DNA of 64,000 nt from Rostratula benghalensis (Eukaryota > Chordata > Aves > Charadriiformes > Rostratulidae). The stretch is from assembly GCA_013399305.1 (NCBI GenBank), contig VXAI01000342.1:502126-566125 (forward strand), in the 5' to 3' direction. Numbering within the stretch: position 1 is the first letter of the stretch; every line of letters starts with the position of its first letter. Under the pieces are notes generated by a model. The model searched no databases, was not told the DNA's origin, and saw only the letters and a program-made list of their open reading frames with translations. This document shows, piece by piece, positions 50,926 through 63,146 of the stretch. A program made the position numbers and the translations under genes.

Positions 50926-51003
50926 TTTGCAGGCTTTTGTGAATATCTTTCTGAACTGTTGTATTCTAACCTATATAAATCAGCAGCCACAGATGCGGTA
51001 GCG

Positions 51004-51025
51004 GATCTAACAAAGATCTAACAAA
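51004..51025. repeat. 11-base unit in tandem
   Basis: ATCTAACAAAG occurs twice in direct succession, a short exact duplication. Confidence 0.85.
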
Positions 51026-51219
51026 GCTCTGTGACCCTCATCATCCCTGCACATCTGAAAACAGAACTCAGAACTCCAAGATTACTGAGAATGTGGAAAA
51101 TGGCAGGCAGTCAGCTCTTTCATCAGACCTAGCAAAACCGTTAAGGATAATAGAAAAGCAAAAACCATGGAACTGGTTCTTTGCAGAGGGGGTGGGGGAG
51201 AAGGGAGAATTTTAGGTCA

Positions 51220-51500
51220 TCTAACAGCTAATGTAAACTGCAGGGTGGATCCCTCCCAGAGCTAAGCTTGAGATTACATTAATGGTACGCACTGGAGCTA
51301 ATGCTATACATTACACTTCCAGGATTTCAACAGCGGGTTAGAGCTGTAATGGAGGGAAACAGCCCCCAGTATTAGGCACACCATTAATAGAGATAAAGAA
51401 CAGGAAAATAATTGCTGAAACAGCCAGTCGGCTGAATACTGAGGAAACAGTGAGTGAGCAATTATCAGTTTATAATCGATGTGACCATTACCCTCTTCTA
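51220..51500. promoter_or_regulatory. Candidate enhancer, dense homeodomain and GATA motifs
   Basis: At least seven TAAT/ATTA cores occur in 280 bases: GATTACATTAATGG (about 51272-51285), CTGTAATGG (51344 area), CCATTAATAGAGATAAAG (about 51381-51398, including GATAA), AATAATTGC, GCAATTATCAG and CCATTACC. The sequence is complex, free of simple repeats and non-coding. This is the best conserved-element candidate of the CR1-rich half. Confidence 0.33.
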
Positions 51501-52296
51501 CAGGCTCTTTTCGAGCACATCTTTTGCACCTGGCACTTCAGAGAAACAGCAGCTGAAAGAGGACTTCTGTAACACGTCCACAATAGACGGCTCCCCTGCC
51601 TTTGGGAGCAAGTGGCCATTTCAATGGCTGCAGATGTTAACCTAAGAATGGACACCGGTAGGTACCATTCTCTCCTCGGAATGCCCAACTCCTTGTAGCC
51701 AACAGCCTGAGCTCTTTAATTCACTACACAGTCTTTATGCCAAAAGGTGTCAAGGAAACAGTGATAGCTGCTGCTTCGGATGCTCCCCACACACTGTGTA
51801 AATGATGCCTTGGCTTAGAAGACTCCATAGATGTCCTATATTTGCTCACAGTAAAGGCCCTCGTTGTACTTTTCTGATGCTGCCTGCCTAACTTGATAGG
51901 CATGTCAGCTGTGTAGCTTGCCGATTTCTGAACACAGGAAAAAAAAACAACAACCCACCCCAACTAAGTTATAACTGGTTCTCATTAAACTGTTAAATGG
52001 AATACTAAAAGGTAGCTTAAAATCAGGTGCGTTTAATAAAGCTGTATTTGGATTGGCACTCATACGGGTCCCATGTGTTTTTCAGTTTGCTGGTGTTGCA
52101 AGTTATTCATCTGTATTACCTATGCTTAAATGTTACTTCACTCCAATAAAAACAGGCATCATTTACAATTTCTATCAAACTTTGCTAAGTCAGTCCATGA
52201 CCAGATTCGTTAGCTAACCGTTTGAAGAAGCATAACACACCATTGAATTCACTGTATCTTGGAAAGTGATTTATGCTTTTAGATTAGATGCAGGTT

Positions 52297-52547
52297 TCAT
52301 AGAATCATAGAATGGTTTGGGTTGGAAGGGACCATAAAGATCATCCAGCTCCAACCCCCTGCCATGGGTAGGGACACCTCCCACCAGACCAGGTTGCTCC
52401 AAGCCCCATCCAGCCTGGCCTTGAACCCCTCCAGGGATGGGGCAGCCACAGCTTCTCTGGGCAACCTCTTCCAGGGTCTCACCACCCTCACAGCAAAGAA
52501 TTCCTTCCTAAAATCTAATCTAAATCTTTCCTCTTTCAGTTTAAAAT
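52297..52547 (-). mobile_element. CR1 LINE 3' end, young subfamily, antisense
   Basis: Reversed tail TCATAGAATCATAGAATGG followed by about 230 bases of ORF2 C-terminus; minus-strand frame includes [20 protein letters not shown] and stays open to the tail. It ends at the equivalent of TTTAAACTGAAAGAGG. Few lesions are visible, so this is one of the youngest copies. Confidence 0.94.
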
Positions 52548-55314
52548 GAGCCTGGAGGATTAAAAAAATAATCCAGAACAACCAGGGGCATGAAGAAATA
52601 TTTTTCTGTATAAGATGCACTTTTAGTTTGAACAGAACTATACAGAGCATTCATTCACCACAGTTCATTTTCCTTGTTAAATATGCAGAAGTCCCAGAAA
52701 ATAAGTCCTAGGGAGGAGTTTCATCAGTGCAGTTACACAAAAATTCCACGCTGAAGAAAGTTGGGTGTTGGGACCTCTTATGGGAAAGAACATTCTCCTG
52801 TTTTTTTCACCAAAATTGGTTTTGAGGGGGGTGGGATTGGTGTAGGTAGGAGAGAGCACGGGGACCTCTGTAGCACATATCTCCTGAGGGTTCCCTGCCC
52901 AGTCCTGGAGGTGTCTGACACCCTCCCAGGTCTGGCTGCTTCCGACTCTTCAGATCCTCTGTTATGACTCAGGCGAGGGCAAGTCCTGACTCCAACACAG
53001 ATCCCAAAACAGTTCAGTATCCCAGCAAGACTGCGTAACACACATCCACAGCCAAGACTTCCAAAACTAACCTTGGCCATAGGAATTTGATGTCCTTGCA
53101 GCTCTGGAGACGTTGCATTCCTCAGATATGATAGATTCATTGAAAAATGAGCAGTAGTTTTACAGACTTGCCTCAAACCACCTTTCACGTTCACAGTCGC
53201 AGAAGTTACTCCTCTGATTTGGGACTCCACAAAACCTCCACAGTACTTTGTTTGGTTGCTTACATGGAAACACAACAGTAGGAAACTATTTTATGTAATT
53301 TAGCAGTGAGAAAGAGAGCAAAGGAGCCAGAATCGTGTGATCATCCAGCTTCCCAGACCACCGTCAGGTAGCACCCAGAATAAAATTTGTTCATCTCTGC
53401 TTTACAGCAGCACCGAAGTGCAAGAGGTTTCTACCTTTCCTTTTTCAGATTACGAAGCTGAAATGCCTTGTTAGAAAAAAAGAATCTGAATTTTAATTAG
53501 TAATCATGCCCGTGGTAAGATAAATTTATGCTTGCAAAGGCTTCAGCAGATGTTTTTCATTGTAATGGCTGAGATCCAGAATCTTTTTACATTCTTATTT
53601 TCCTTCCTCCAACTGAAATAAGACCAGAGGTCACTCCAAATTTTTTTTTGTGTGTGTGTGTGTGTTTGTGTATGAAGAAAGTGGACACGTAGAAAAAACC
53701 CTACCCCTTTAAATAGGAAAAATAAATCAGAAGTGCCACAAACCAGGATAAACTCAGATTTTCTGAGTGATGCAGACATTTGGAAATAAAAGCCATCTGA
53801 AACAGTAATTTAAAAAACACCACAACTTCTTTTGAAGTGAGATTTCTCAATGAGGAAAGCAACTTCTTTGGCTCGAGGAAGGTGCAGTGGCACCACGAAG
53901 CTCATGCAACTTTCCCAAATACTTCAGAAACCCATATAAACTCATCCAAACCAAAAAGGAAAACATAAAACAAGATATTCGACTTACAAACTAGCCACTA
54001 AAATGTCAACTGGTTACAGAGTGCTCCACCTGCCAAGGCTGAAATCTAGGACAAAGATCCCAGAAGGGTCAAAATCCCATAATCCTTACTCAGGCCGAAG
54101 TCCTTTTAACTCTAAAACTTCCATAAAAATGAGAGAAAATCCCTGTGTTATACAACGAGACGAGAGTTAAATGTTTTTTATGAAAACAAGACGCTCGTGG
54201 AAGGTGCCAGGCTGCCAGTCTCCGAAAACAGAAGGCAGCTACAGCCGAGGCAGAAGTAGGACTTGCTTGTTCATCAACCTGCTGTGACCTGAGGCCAGGA
54301 CAAAGAGTTCAGTCTCCCTGCCCGCTTAAATCCTTGGCTTGGGAGCTTTCGTAGCCAGCAAGGGTGCTAATTAGAAGCAACTGTGGTGTTGACACACGTG
54401 TACTGGGAACTGGGAGGAGACCAACCTCTTTTTTACAACAGCATCGCACAGAAAGAAGTTTTGGTTGGTTTGGTTTAATGACTTGATTAGAATTTGAGCC
54501 AATAATTTACAAGGGATAGGTGCTGTAGCCACTGCTGGTCCTCTAAACCAGCCAGCTCCATACAGGATCAAGTTTATATAATAGTCCAGGCCCAGCAGTG
54601 ACATAAATAAGGGTATAAATTTCATGCCAAGTGTAAATGAGGAATAAAGTAGTTACAAAGTAGTATGCCTGTACACTGATTTGGCATTCCATGTGTGTGC
54701 AGAAGCAATTTGGTATGCTATGGGGACAAAATTCAGCCCTGGCGTAAATCAATGGGACTCACATCTATTGAACAGCAGAACTGAAACAGGACTCAAAGGC
54801 ATTTTAGATGGTGTAGGAATTAGTGACGGCAGGGATGTGAAGGGAGTATGGGTAGGGAGCAGCACAGAAGGAAAAAGGAGCAGGAAAGAAGCAAGGAGAG
54901 AGGAGAGCAGAAGATGAACAGGGCCTTCCCTGTTCTTTTTACTGTTCCTTTTTTTCAATTGGAATTTGATTTTTTAAATTTTTTTATTTTTTTTAATTTT
55001 AGATCCAAACTGTGCGATAAATTGGGGAACAGCTTGGAAACACTTAAAAGCCTTTTAATGATCAGTTACACCTGATGAGTAACAATCATTCAGGTCAGCT
55101 CTGAACAAGGTCCAGAGACCTCTGTGGAATTTCCATCTGCTCGCCACAAACAGCTCCAGGGAAATTTGGCCGCCAAATACACTTGAATCCATAGTGTTAC
55201 AGATGAGGTGAACTGTGCCCAACGTATACAGCCTTGTAGACCTAGCTTTCCACAGCAAACAGTTTCTAGGTGATAAAACTCCTGTAATAAAAACACCCAG
55301 ACCAATGGAATGAA
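52548..55314. other. Unique DNA, no gene seen
   Basis: No mobile element was recognised. A T9(GT)n microsatellite lies at 53640-53672. A minus-strand frame of 165 codons (52778-53275) has no recognised domain. Purine-rich sequence at 54840-54915 is low-complexity. Confidence 0.45.
53640..53672. repeat. T tract and (GT)n microsatellite
   Basis: T9 followed by eight GT units and a degenerate TTTGTGTATG. Confidence 0.9.
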
Positions 55315-55993
55315 GAATACTCTAATGTGGGGGTGTTGGTGGACAAGATCAACATGAGCTGGCAACGTGGGCTGGCAGCACAGAAACCCAGCCACATCCT
55401 GGGTTGCATCAAAAGCAGTGTAGCCAGCAGGGTGACAGAAGGTGATCCTGCCCCTCTGCTCCACTCAGCTGAGACCCCACCTGGAGCACTGTGTCCAGCT
55501 CTGGAGTCCTCAGGACAGGAAGGAGATGGACCAGTTGCATACGAAGGAGAGCCATAAAGATGCTCATAGGGATGGAGTGCTTCTCCTGTGAAGACAGGCT
55601 GAATGAATTGGGGGTGTTCAGCCTGGAGAAGAGAATATTCTGGGAACACCATATAGCAGCCTTCCCATCCCTAAAGGGGCTACAGGAGAGATGGGGAAGG
55701 ACTCTTGATCAGGGAGTGTAGCAATGGGACAAGGGGTAATGGATTTAAATTGAAACAGGGGAGATTTAGATTGGACATGAAGAAGAAATTCTTCCCTGTG
55801 ATGGTGGTGAGGCACTGGAAGAGGTTGCCTAGGGAAGCTGATGCTGCTCCATCCCTGGAGGGGATCAAGGCCAGGCTGGATGGGGCTTGGAGCAACCTGG
55901 TCTGGTGGGAGGTGTCCTTGCCCAGGGCAGGGGGGGTTGGAACTCCATGATTTTTAAGGTCCCTTCCAACCCAAACCATTCTATGATTCTCTG
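55315..55993 (+). mobile_element. CR1 LINE 3' fragment (about 680 bp)
   Basis: Starts at GGGGGTGTTGGTGGACAAGA in ORF2, passes GTAGCCAGCAGGGTGACAGA and CAGCTCTGGAGTCCTCAGGA, then encodes RLDMKKKFFPVMVVRHWKRL and ends CATTCTATGATTCTCTG. The frame breaks near 55530 where about 20 bases of the usual LE.VQRRA segment are altered. A second tail follows directly. Confidence 0.94.
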
Positions 55994-56037
55994 TTCTTTA
56001 ACGTCCTTTCCCACCCAAACCACTCTATGATTCTCTG
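55994..56037 (+). mobile_element. Extra copy of the last ~42 bases of CR1
   Basis: TTCTTTAACGTCCTTTCCCA and CCCAAACCACTCTATGATTC repeat the last block of the CR1 just upstream with several substitutions. Either a tiny, severely 5'-truncated second insertion or a duplication of the tail. Confidence 0.8.
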
Positions 56038-57571
56038 AAAGCCGGGTGAAAACGGTGAACTCCTGTGATGTAAGAGTGGTAGCTGAGAGCAGGCACGGCT
56101 TTACCAGGTGGCTGAGGAGGTTTGGTGGTCACACTTTTTACCAGACACACTTGTATCGCAAAAAAGCCGGGGGGAGGTTCACGTCTCTGCTGCTCCCCCC
56201 TGTATAAACTGCAGCATTCCTCGCCGTGTTTATTATTGCCCCGTGCAAGCCTAGAGCAGCCCGGCAAACAATGGCACACGGTATGGCCTAACAGGTTCCA
56301 GATTATCCAAATAGTTTGTAAGTGGGCATGAGGGAGCCATGCAGAAGTTCTGCAAATTGTCACCATACATTGCAGACATTTATAAGCTCTCAGGTGTTGA
56401 TCGCAGTGGTTTATTTATATACTACGAGCGCAGTGCTAAGGTCTTCAGTGCTAACAGGGAACAGAAGGCAGCTTTTTTTTTGTTATTTTTTTTTTTTTCC
56501 AGGCTGAGCACTTGCTACCATTTTTAGACAGCAGGTTTTGATATTTTAGTAAAAACTCATACTGGTGTCACCGTTGAAGAAATTTCCACTATACAAAGTT
56601 CTAGAGACATTTATAGGCATGGGCGTTTGTCTCATCATTATGTATAAATGCTCTTAAATTATCAAAATACAATTTCTGATACATTTTCTGAGGCTTCCCA
56701 GAGCAGGAAACAATAAAATTCAGAATAAGGTATGGCTGTGTGAAATCTCCACTGTCAGAAAACTGTATGATTTCACTACATCTATTTTGTGCATATCACT
56801 TGTATTTTGTTACCAAACCCAGTAGAATCTACTTAACTGTATTCAAATCACATTCAAATTAAATGGCACAGTTTCTGAAAATATTTCTTCAAAACATACT
56901 GAAAGGATGCTTATAATTGATATGGTTAGTGTAAATTTATTACAATTATTCACCTATTTGATCAACTTCCACCCACATACTGTCACTCCTTGCTGGAATT
57001 TTTATCCACATATACTTTGGGAAACAGGTTTAAAGCCAAAAAATGGTGTCGTGTTTTGCTCCAGTTCCAAAGCTCTTTTCTACCACACTACTTCAGCAAA
57101 TTGTAGAATAAATAAAAATTGTTCTGGGGTTCTAAGAAATGCTCAGGCATAGGCTTCCAAAGGCTCTCAGAAACACAAACAAACATGCTTCACAGCACAT
57201 CACCATCACCCACCAAAACTTTGGTTGCTGAAAATTATAAGTACTTCCATGGCAACGGGTAAAAATTAATAACAGAGAGTAGAATGTCAACAAATACTTT
57301 CCCATTGGTATATAGACCCTTAAGGATTTTTTCAGATCCTTCCCTGAAACAGAGAGGATAGAAACTTCAAGGGAAGATCATCTGCCTTGTGGACTACACT
57401 TACCAGAATAAGGCTGATGAGGTTGCCTTTGACTAAACTCAGGAACATTTCAAAACCAGTTCTGAATACCATCCAGCGCACCTAGCTCCTGGCTAGACTC
57501 CATCAGAGGACAAAGGCTGGGCTAAAAGATAGGTTACCCGAGCACCTGCTTGAATTTGACAATTCTAGCTT
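56038..57571. other. Unique DNA, no gene seen
   Basis: AT-rich unique sequence. T tracts near 56470-56500. No exon-like structure or mobile element recognised. Confidence 0.5.
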
Positions 57572-58379
57572 AATACAGAATTACAGAATGGTTTGAGTTG
57601 GAAGGGACCTTAAAAATCATGGAGTTCCAACCCCCCCTGCCCTGGGCAGGGACACCTCCCACCAGACCAGGTTGCTCCAAGCCCCATCCAGCCTGGCCTT
57701 GAACCCCTCCAGGGAGGGGGCAGCCACAGCTTCTCTGGCCAACCTCTTCCAGGGTCTCACCACCCTCATAGCAAAGAATTTCTTCTTAAGATCTCATCTA
57801 AATCTACTCTCATCCTTCCTATTGTTCCACTCCCTGATCAAGAGTCCCTCCTCATCTGCCCTGGAGCCCCCTTTAGGTATTGGAAGGGGCTCCAAGGTCT
57901 CTCCAGAGCCTTCTCTTCTCCAGGCTGAACAACCCCTTAACTCTCTCAGCCTGTCTTCATAGGAGAAGCACTCCAGCCCTCTGAGCATGTTTGTAGCCCT
58001 CATCTGGACCTCTTCCAAAAGGTCCATCTCCTTCCTGTGCTGAGGACTCCAGAGCTGGGCACAGTGCTCCAGGTGGGGTCTCACCAGAGCAGAATCACCT
58101 TCTGTCACCTTGCTGGCCACCAGAATGCAACTCAGGATGCAGTGGGGTTTCTGGGCACACATTGCCGGCTTATGTTGAGCTTCTCACCCACCAACACCCC
58201 AAATCCTTCTCCTGAGAGCTGCTCTCAATCCATTTTCCACCCAACCTGTCTTTGTGCCTGTGATTGTTGTGACCCAGGTGCAAGACTTTGCACTTGGCCT
58301 GGCTGAATTGCCTCAAGTTCACACAGGCCCACCTCTCAAGTCCAGGTCCTTCTGGATGACATCCCTTACCCCCAGAAGG
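57572..58379 (-). mobile_element. CR1 LINE 3' fragment, antisense (about 810 bp, longest)
   Basis: Begins with the reversed tail ACAGAATTACAGAATGG and extends furthest into ORF2 of all copies here. The minus-strand frame contains VRPHLEHCAQLWSPQHRKEM; further upstream come segments for the DDKV/LGWW-like region and, near 58310-58370, the reverse of the ATGCCATCC..GGACCTGGACTTGAGAGG block. Several frameshifts. The 5' end meets a heptamer repeat at 58380. Confidence 0.93.
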
Positions 58380-58404
58380 TTCCATATTCCATATTCCATA
58401 TTCC
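58380..58404. repeat. TTCCATA heptamer, 3.5 copies
   Basis: Three and a half exact copies of TTCCATA at the 5' truncation point of the antisense CR1. Confidence 0.9.
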
Positions 58405-59209
58405 TTGACTTTTCTACCACCAATCTATGTAGGCAGTCACTCCGATTCATTGAGAAACAGGATGAGAGAAAGACCCTTCAGGATCCCTGCCTGGCTCAGT
58501 TCTGCATAGCACAAATTCTCCTCACACGTGGTATTAAAGTTTAATCAGAATGGGGAGCAGGTTATAGGAGGAAATTTACTGGCATATAATTATGTTAATT
58601 GTGACACCCTTGTACTTCATTTAGGATAGAAGCTCAGCAGCTGTATAAATTATGTGGTTGAAAAGAAAAGAATTTGGTTACTAACCTTGAATCTACTGCC
58701 CTTAAGCAAACAGAGATTTACCTATCAGGAACACTATCATTTTCTTGGAGAATGTCATAAAAAGGTGAGAATTCAATGCTTTAAAGCCCATGCCCAGCAT
58801 GTTGATAAGATATTCTGCCAATCATTCAGGAAAGTTCAAGCATCCTCTTTAGAACAGACTGGGTTTACCTAAGGCCAGCAGTTCATTTTCCTTTATAAAA
58901 CAAATTTATGCCCTACAGCTGTCTGGAAGCAACTTCCTGGGTCATCAGTTTAGTCACCTGTACACAGATCATGAAATTCCTTCACGTACAGACTGTGCCT
59001 GAAATCAGAAATATTTTTTCACTCTGCACTTCTCACCATATTCTGATGGAGAGTTTGTTCCAGAAGCTGATTGCTCAGGTTTATGCCAGACTTGTCCAGA
59101 GATGGCAGAGAGCAGAAGAGGAGCTCCGTGTCACAGAGATTGTTTGGCTTTAGAGCACATAAAGTTATGCTGCTGGTGATTGAGACCCATCAGATTTGCA
59201 AAACCCCAC
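58405..59209. other. Unique DNA between CR1 copies
   Basis: No repeat was recognised. The open frame continuing from the CR1 edge to 58544 has no known features. Confidence 0.5.
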
Positions 59210-59378
59210 AAGTTGCTCAGAGAAGCTGTGGCTGCCCCATCCCTGGAGGGGTTCAAGGCCAGGCTGGATGGGGCTTGGAGCAACCTGGTCTGGTGGGAGG
59301 TGTCCCTGCCCAGGGCAGGGGGGCTGGAACTCCATGATCTTCAAGGTCCCTTCCATCCCAAACCATTCTACGATTCTA
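59210..59378 (+). mobile_element. Very short CR1 3' end, young subfamily
   Basis: Only the last 169 bases, starting at GTTGCTCAGAGAAGCTGTGG and ending CATTCTACGATTCTAC. The frame encodes [20 protein letters not shown]. Nearly identical to the matching part of the copies at 8921 and 55315. Confidence 0.94.
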
Positions 59379-60612
59379 CAAGACAAGACAGCCCAACAGT
59401 TATGTGTGAAATAGCTCTGAAAATGCTGAAAGTCTTTTTCTTGCTACCACCTCACATGGTATCTTTTTGAAGATCACAAGACAGATGAGGTGCAGTATCC
59501 ACTTTTACATTACAGCAGCGGGGCACAGTTTGTTGAAGTCTCACAGGAATCCCTGACTTAGTTTCCCAGGAGTGATCAGTAGCATGTTCCAGAGAAAATC
59601 TTCTTATCTGCTCCTAGCTAGCTAGCATCAAGCTGAGGAACAGATGGTATGATCCTTTAGGAAAATATAGATAGATGGGCTGAGGAGAATTAGGCTGTTC
59701 AGATCTATTTATCTGATGAGAAATGAAGCCCTGAACTGGCATCACCTTTTCCTGAGGTAGGAGCAGCAACAGCAGATGTGGAGATGAGCAGGTGAGATCA
59801 GAAGGCACCTGGCACTGAGATGAACATCTCCTTTACAGCAAACTTGTGAGATGCTGGCCAGCTGTCTGGCTGAAATTAGCACCTACTTGAGGTTTAGCTC
59901 TCAAAGCGGGAAGCTAGAAAATACTGGGTGATGCTGACAGAAGAGGGAGAAGTCTTCTGTTGGAGTACCTTTCCAGGGATTATCCGCTAACAGGGTTTTG
60001 TTAATCTTTTTTTTTGGATTCTTGCCTGTAGCCACGGCAACTGAGAAATCACCTCTTTTCCCTCTGGCCAGGCAAAATGCTGTTCACTCTTTGTTAATTG
60101 AGATCTGGCAACAGCCTTTATGATATGATTATTTCAGTTCCTACTGAAAAAGTCCCAGTGAAAAGCCTCCCTGAAAAAGCTTCAGTGAATAAAGAAGTAA
60201 CAGCCTGGCTGATGTGTTCCCATCATCATCTTCATCTTCTGAAGCACCTGTTCAAGAGGTCTTCAGAGACCTCTACTGAATGGGTCCTTATCACCCATTG
60301 TAGATATCTGAGAGGTTCCTCAGGCAGTTTCTGTCTCTGTGTTCTGGTGAGGAGGCTCAGACCTTGGAGGCTGCAGGACAAACAAAACTCTTCTTTGGAG
60401 CTGAATAGATGAGTAGAGCGTTGCACCAGCAAAGCTCCTGCCATTCTGTGAAACCACACGTGTGTCTGGGCTTGGGACCGCTGTTTTTTGAGAAGCACCT
60501 TGCTTTTGCATTCCTGTGCCCATGAGAAGGGTGGGGGTTGGGGGAAAACTGGCTCAGACCCTGTCCCCTTTGGTCTAGGAACTTTCCCTTCCTGCCTGTC
60601 TAGCTGGGTGAA
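59379..60612. other. Unique DNA, no gene seen
   Basis: No repeat or gene recognised. Frames such as 60098-60412 have no familiar motif. Confidence 0.5.
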
Positions 60613-60930
60613 TAGAATCATAGAATGGTTTGGGTTGGAAAAGACCTTAAAGATTCTTCTGTTCCAACTCCCCCTGCCCTGGGCAAGGACACCTCCCACC
60701 AGACCAGGTAGCTCCAAGCCCCATCCAGCCTGGCCTTGAACCCCTCCTGGGATGGGGCAGCCACAGCTTCTCTGGGCAACCTCTTCCAGTATCTCTCCAC
60801 TCTCAAAGGAAAGAATTTCTTCATCATAGCTAACCTAAATCCCCCCTCTTTCAGTTTAAAACCACTACCCCTTTTTCCATTGCACCACTCCCTGATCCAG
60901 AGTCCCTCCCCATCTCTCCTGTAGGCCCCA
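60613..60930 (-). mobile_element. CR1 LINE 3' fragment, young subfamily, antisense
   Basis: Reversed tail TAGAATCATAGAATGG followed by the ORF2 C-terminus on the minus strand (AMMKKFFPLRVERYWKRLPR), ending at CTCTCCTGTAGGCCCCAAAG. The minus frame is open through the whole C-terminal segment. Confidence 0.94.
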
Positions 60931-63146
60931 AAGGGAAAGAAAATCAGGAGCAGACGCAGGTTTCTCCCAAACGTTCGTACTTCTCTCCCCATTTGTATGG
61001 AAAACTAAAACAATTAAAAAAAATGAAAAGGGGAAAAAAAAAAAAAAAGAATGAGAAAAAAAGCAGTTGTCTTCTCCCCACAGCAGGAATCACAGTGTGA
61101 ACAGCCACTGAGTGACAGAGTAAGAGTAGGAGGTTGGGCTGAACTGCCTTTATTCCTCAGTGCATGTGGCTCACAACAAAGGCCATATGCCCTGATCCTA
61201 GACATCTTTAGTCTTTCAAGCAGCCTTCAGCATGCAAGTAGCTCTATTAAGCATTATTAATTATTACAGCACACGGCTGCAGAGTTAAAAATTAGAAAAA
61301 TCTTATTGGTTCCTTTAATTAAAATAGGTATAGAGCTAACCTCTTGGACAATGTTTGTAGACAGGGAAAAAAGATAAATTAATAGTCTTTTTTTGGTGGG
61401 TGAGCTATTTGCAAGGCACTCCTGATTTCTGCACAAGCACTCATTCTTCATAGAGATTGGGGAAAAAAAAATTGTTTAGAATAATACCTGTCAAACTATG
61501 AGGTTATCTGTGAATTGCTCATTTTGAGCATTCACTCTCAATGACACGCAATTTGTCCCATGAAATATTTTCTGCTGTCTCAATGGGTGAGATAGTTTTA
61601 TAGAAGAAAAACAGCTGAAGAAGGCTCGGACAGGTTTGTGAATGCCACCAAGCGAACTGCTCTTCAACAAAAGACATGAGACAGATTCTGCCCCTATTAC
61701 TCCTTCATTTCTAAGGGACTATTCAATGTAAGATTGATCAAGTTGTCAGCTACAAATGACATCAAACAAAAACCTGTGTGGCTTATTGATGAGTTTATTT
61801 GCAACGCTCTGTTTTCTGTTCTTTGCTTTTGCTGGAAACCAAAGCATATTGAATTTGCTAGGCATAATGAAGACGATTCTTTATCTGCCATATTCTGGTA
61901 CTGAGCAATTTCATATACATTTACAAATAAAGCTCTAAACTGTACTGCATTTCTCATTTATCCTCCTTGAAAATGGCAGAAGTCTGCACACTTCTTAGAA
62001 CTCAGTTCTGCCACTGAGTAACAGAAATGTCTGATGGGATCTTTCCCATTTAAAAAAGAAAAAAATTAAAAAAAAAGATAGTGGCTAAAGAAGCAAACAC
62101 TTGATGCATAAAAAGTATTTTCTTCCATATATATACATTTTTTGTATAGCAGCCCAATAGATTAGCAAACCCATTTGGTTGAAATATTAATCTTATTGGT
62201 AAAAGTAAAGGAAACTCTGATACTTCTAATCCTTGCACTTGAAGAAAACTGCTCATTTTAATACAAGGAGACAGAGACCTGAAGATTTCATTAGAAGCGA
62301 ATGATAATAAAGCAAGCCCTATTTTGAAATGCGCCTCAAATTCTGGAAAGAAAATACAGCTGGGCCCTCTTCAGTCTAGTTTGTTAACTAACCTCATCAG
62401 GTTGAAATCCAGCCTTTTCCTATAAGCACCAGGCTTTTGTAGTGTTTTCTCGACCCACAGCCAGCCCCAGCTCACTAAGTGCTTGCATATGCATAAACAG
62501 AACAAGGCATCCTTCCCCTGTCTGCCCCCTGAAAGCTTCAAACGCTGAAGGAAAGGGGAACCTTTTAAGCAGGGTTTTAATTAGCACCCATTGTTCCTTG
62601 GCTTGGCAGGACAGGCAGAAAGGCCCAGTGATTTGAAAACTGCCATCACAGTGGGAAATCTAACTTTGCAATTGAATCAATCTGCCAACTCCACAGGACT
62701 TGTACACTAAAAATAAGAAATAAAAATAATTAAAAAAAAAACACAACAGAGGGAGTAGATCAGGGCATTAATTATAGCGGTGTATGCATACTACCACGTT
62801 TAAAGGTCTGTGAGCATTTCTCTCGTACATTTTTAAGAGGAAAATAAAATCATATAAATCTGCTAGAGAATGAGACCTGGTTGTACACGTCTAAAACATA
62901 AAAGTGAAATTCAGCATTAAGTCTACCACTTGATCTTTAACTTGCAGCATCTGTACTACAGATGGCTATTTCTGAAGACGCCTGAAATGGCTAACTGGGA
63001 AAAAAGGGATTTCAGGAGGAAGATATTCTTTGGCTTTAGTAGGCTTGATATATAATAAGCAGGGGTTTAAGTTTAACAGAATTTCCTCCCCATTCAGTAG
63101 AGAGGTGCGTGTGTGATGATGCATAACGTGATGCTGCTGTTTCCAG
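60931..63146. other. Unique AT-rich DNA
   Basis: A-rich tract at 61034-61049. The regulatory candidate at 62430-62720 is listed separately. No gene or mobile element seen elsewhere. Confidence 0.45.
62430..62720. promoter_or_regulatory. Candidate element with octamer-, homeodomain- and SOX-like motifs
   Basis: Palindrome TGCATATGCA (62484-62493) within CTTGCATATGCATAAACAG, then TTTTAATTAG (62575-62584) and CATTGTT (62589-62595) five bases apart. POU-, homeodomain- and SOX-like sites close together are common in developmental enhancers. Non-coding and free of simple repeats. Confidence 0.3.

Larger units (their letters stand above)
47713..52296. other. Unique DNA with candidate exon and motif cluster
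   Basis: No mobile element was seen. A CpG-rich exon candidate (49247-49332), A-rich tracts (50841-50925), an 11-base tandem unit (51004-51025) and a motif-dense stretch (51220-51500) are listed separately. Nothing else was recognised. Confidence 0.45.

Noticed and set aside
52778..53275. 165-codon minus-strand frame
   Set aside because: No recognisable family, and no promoter or splice support was seen.
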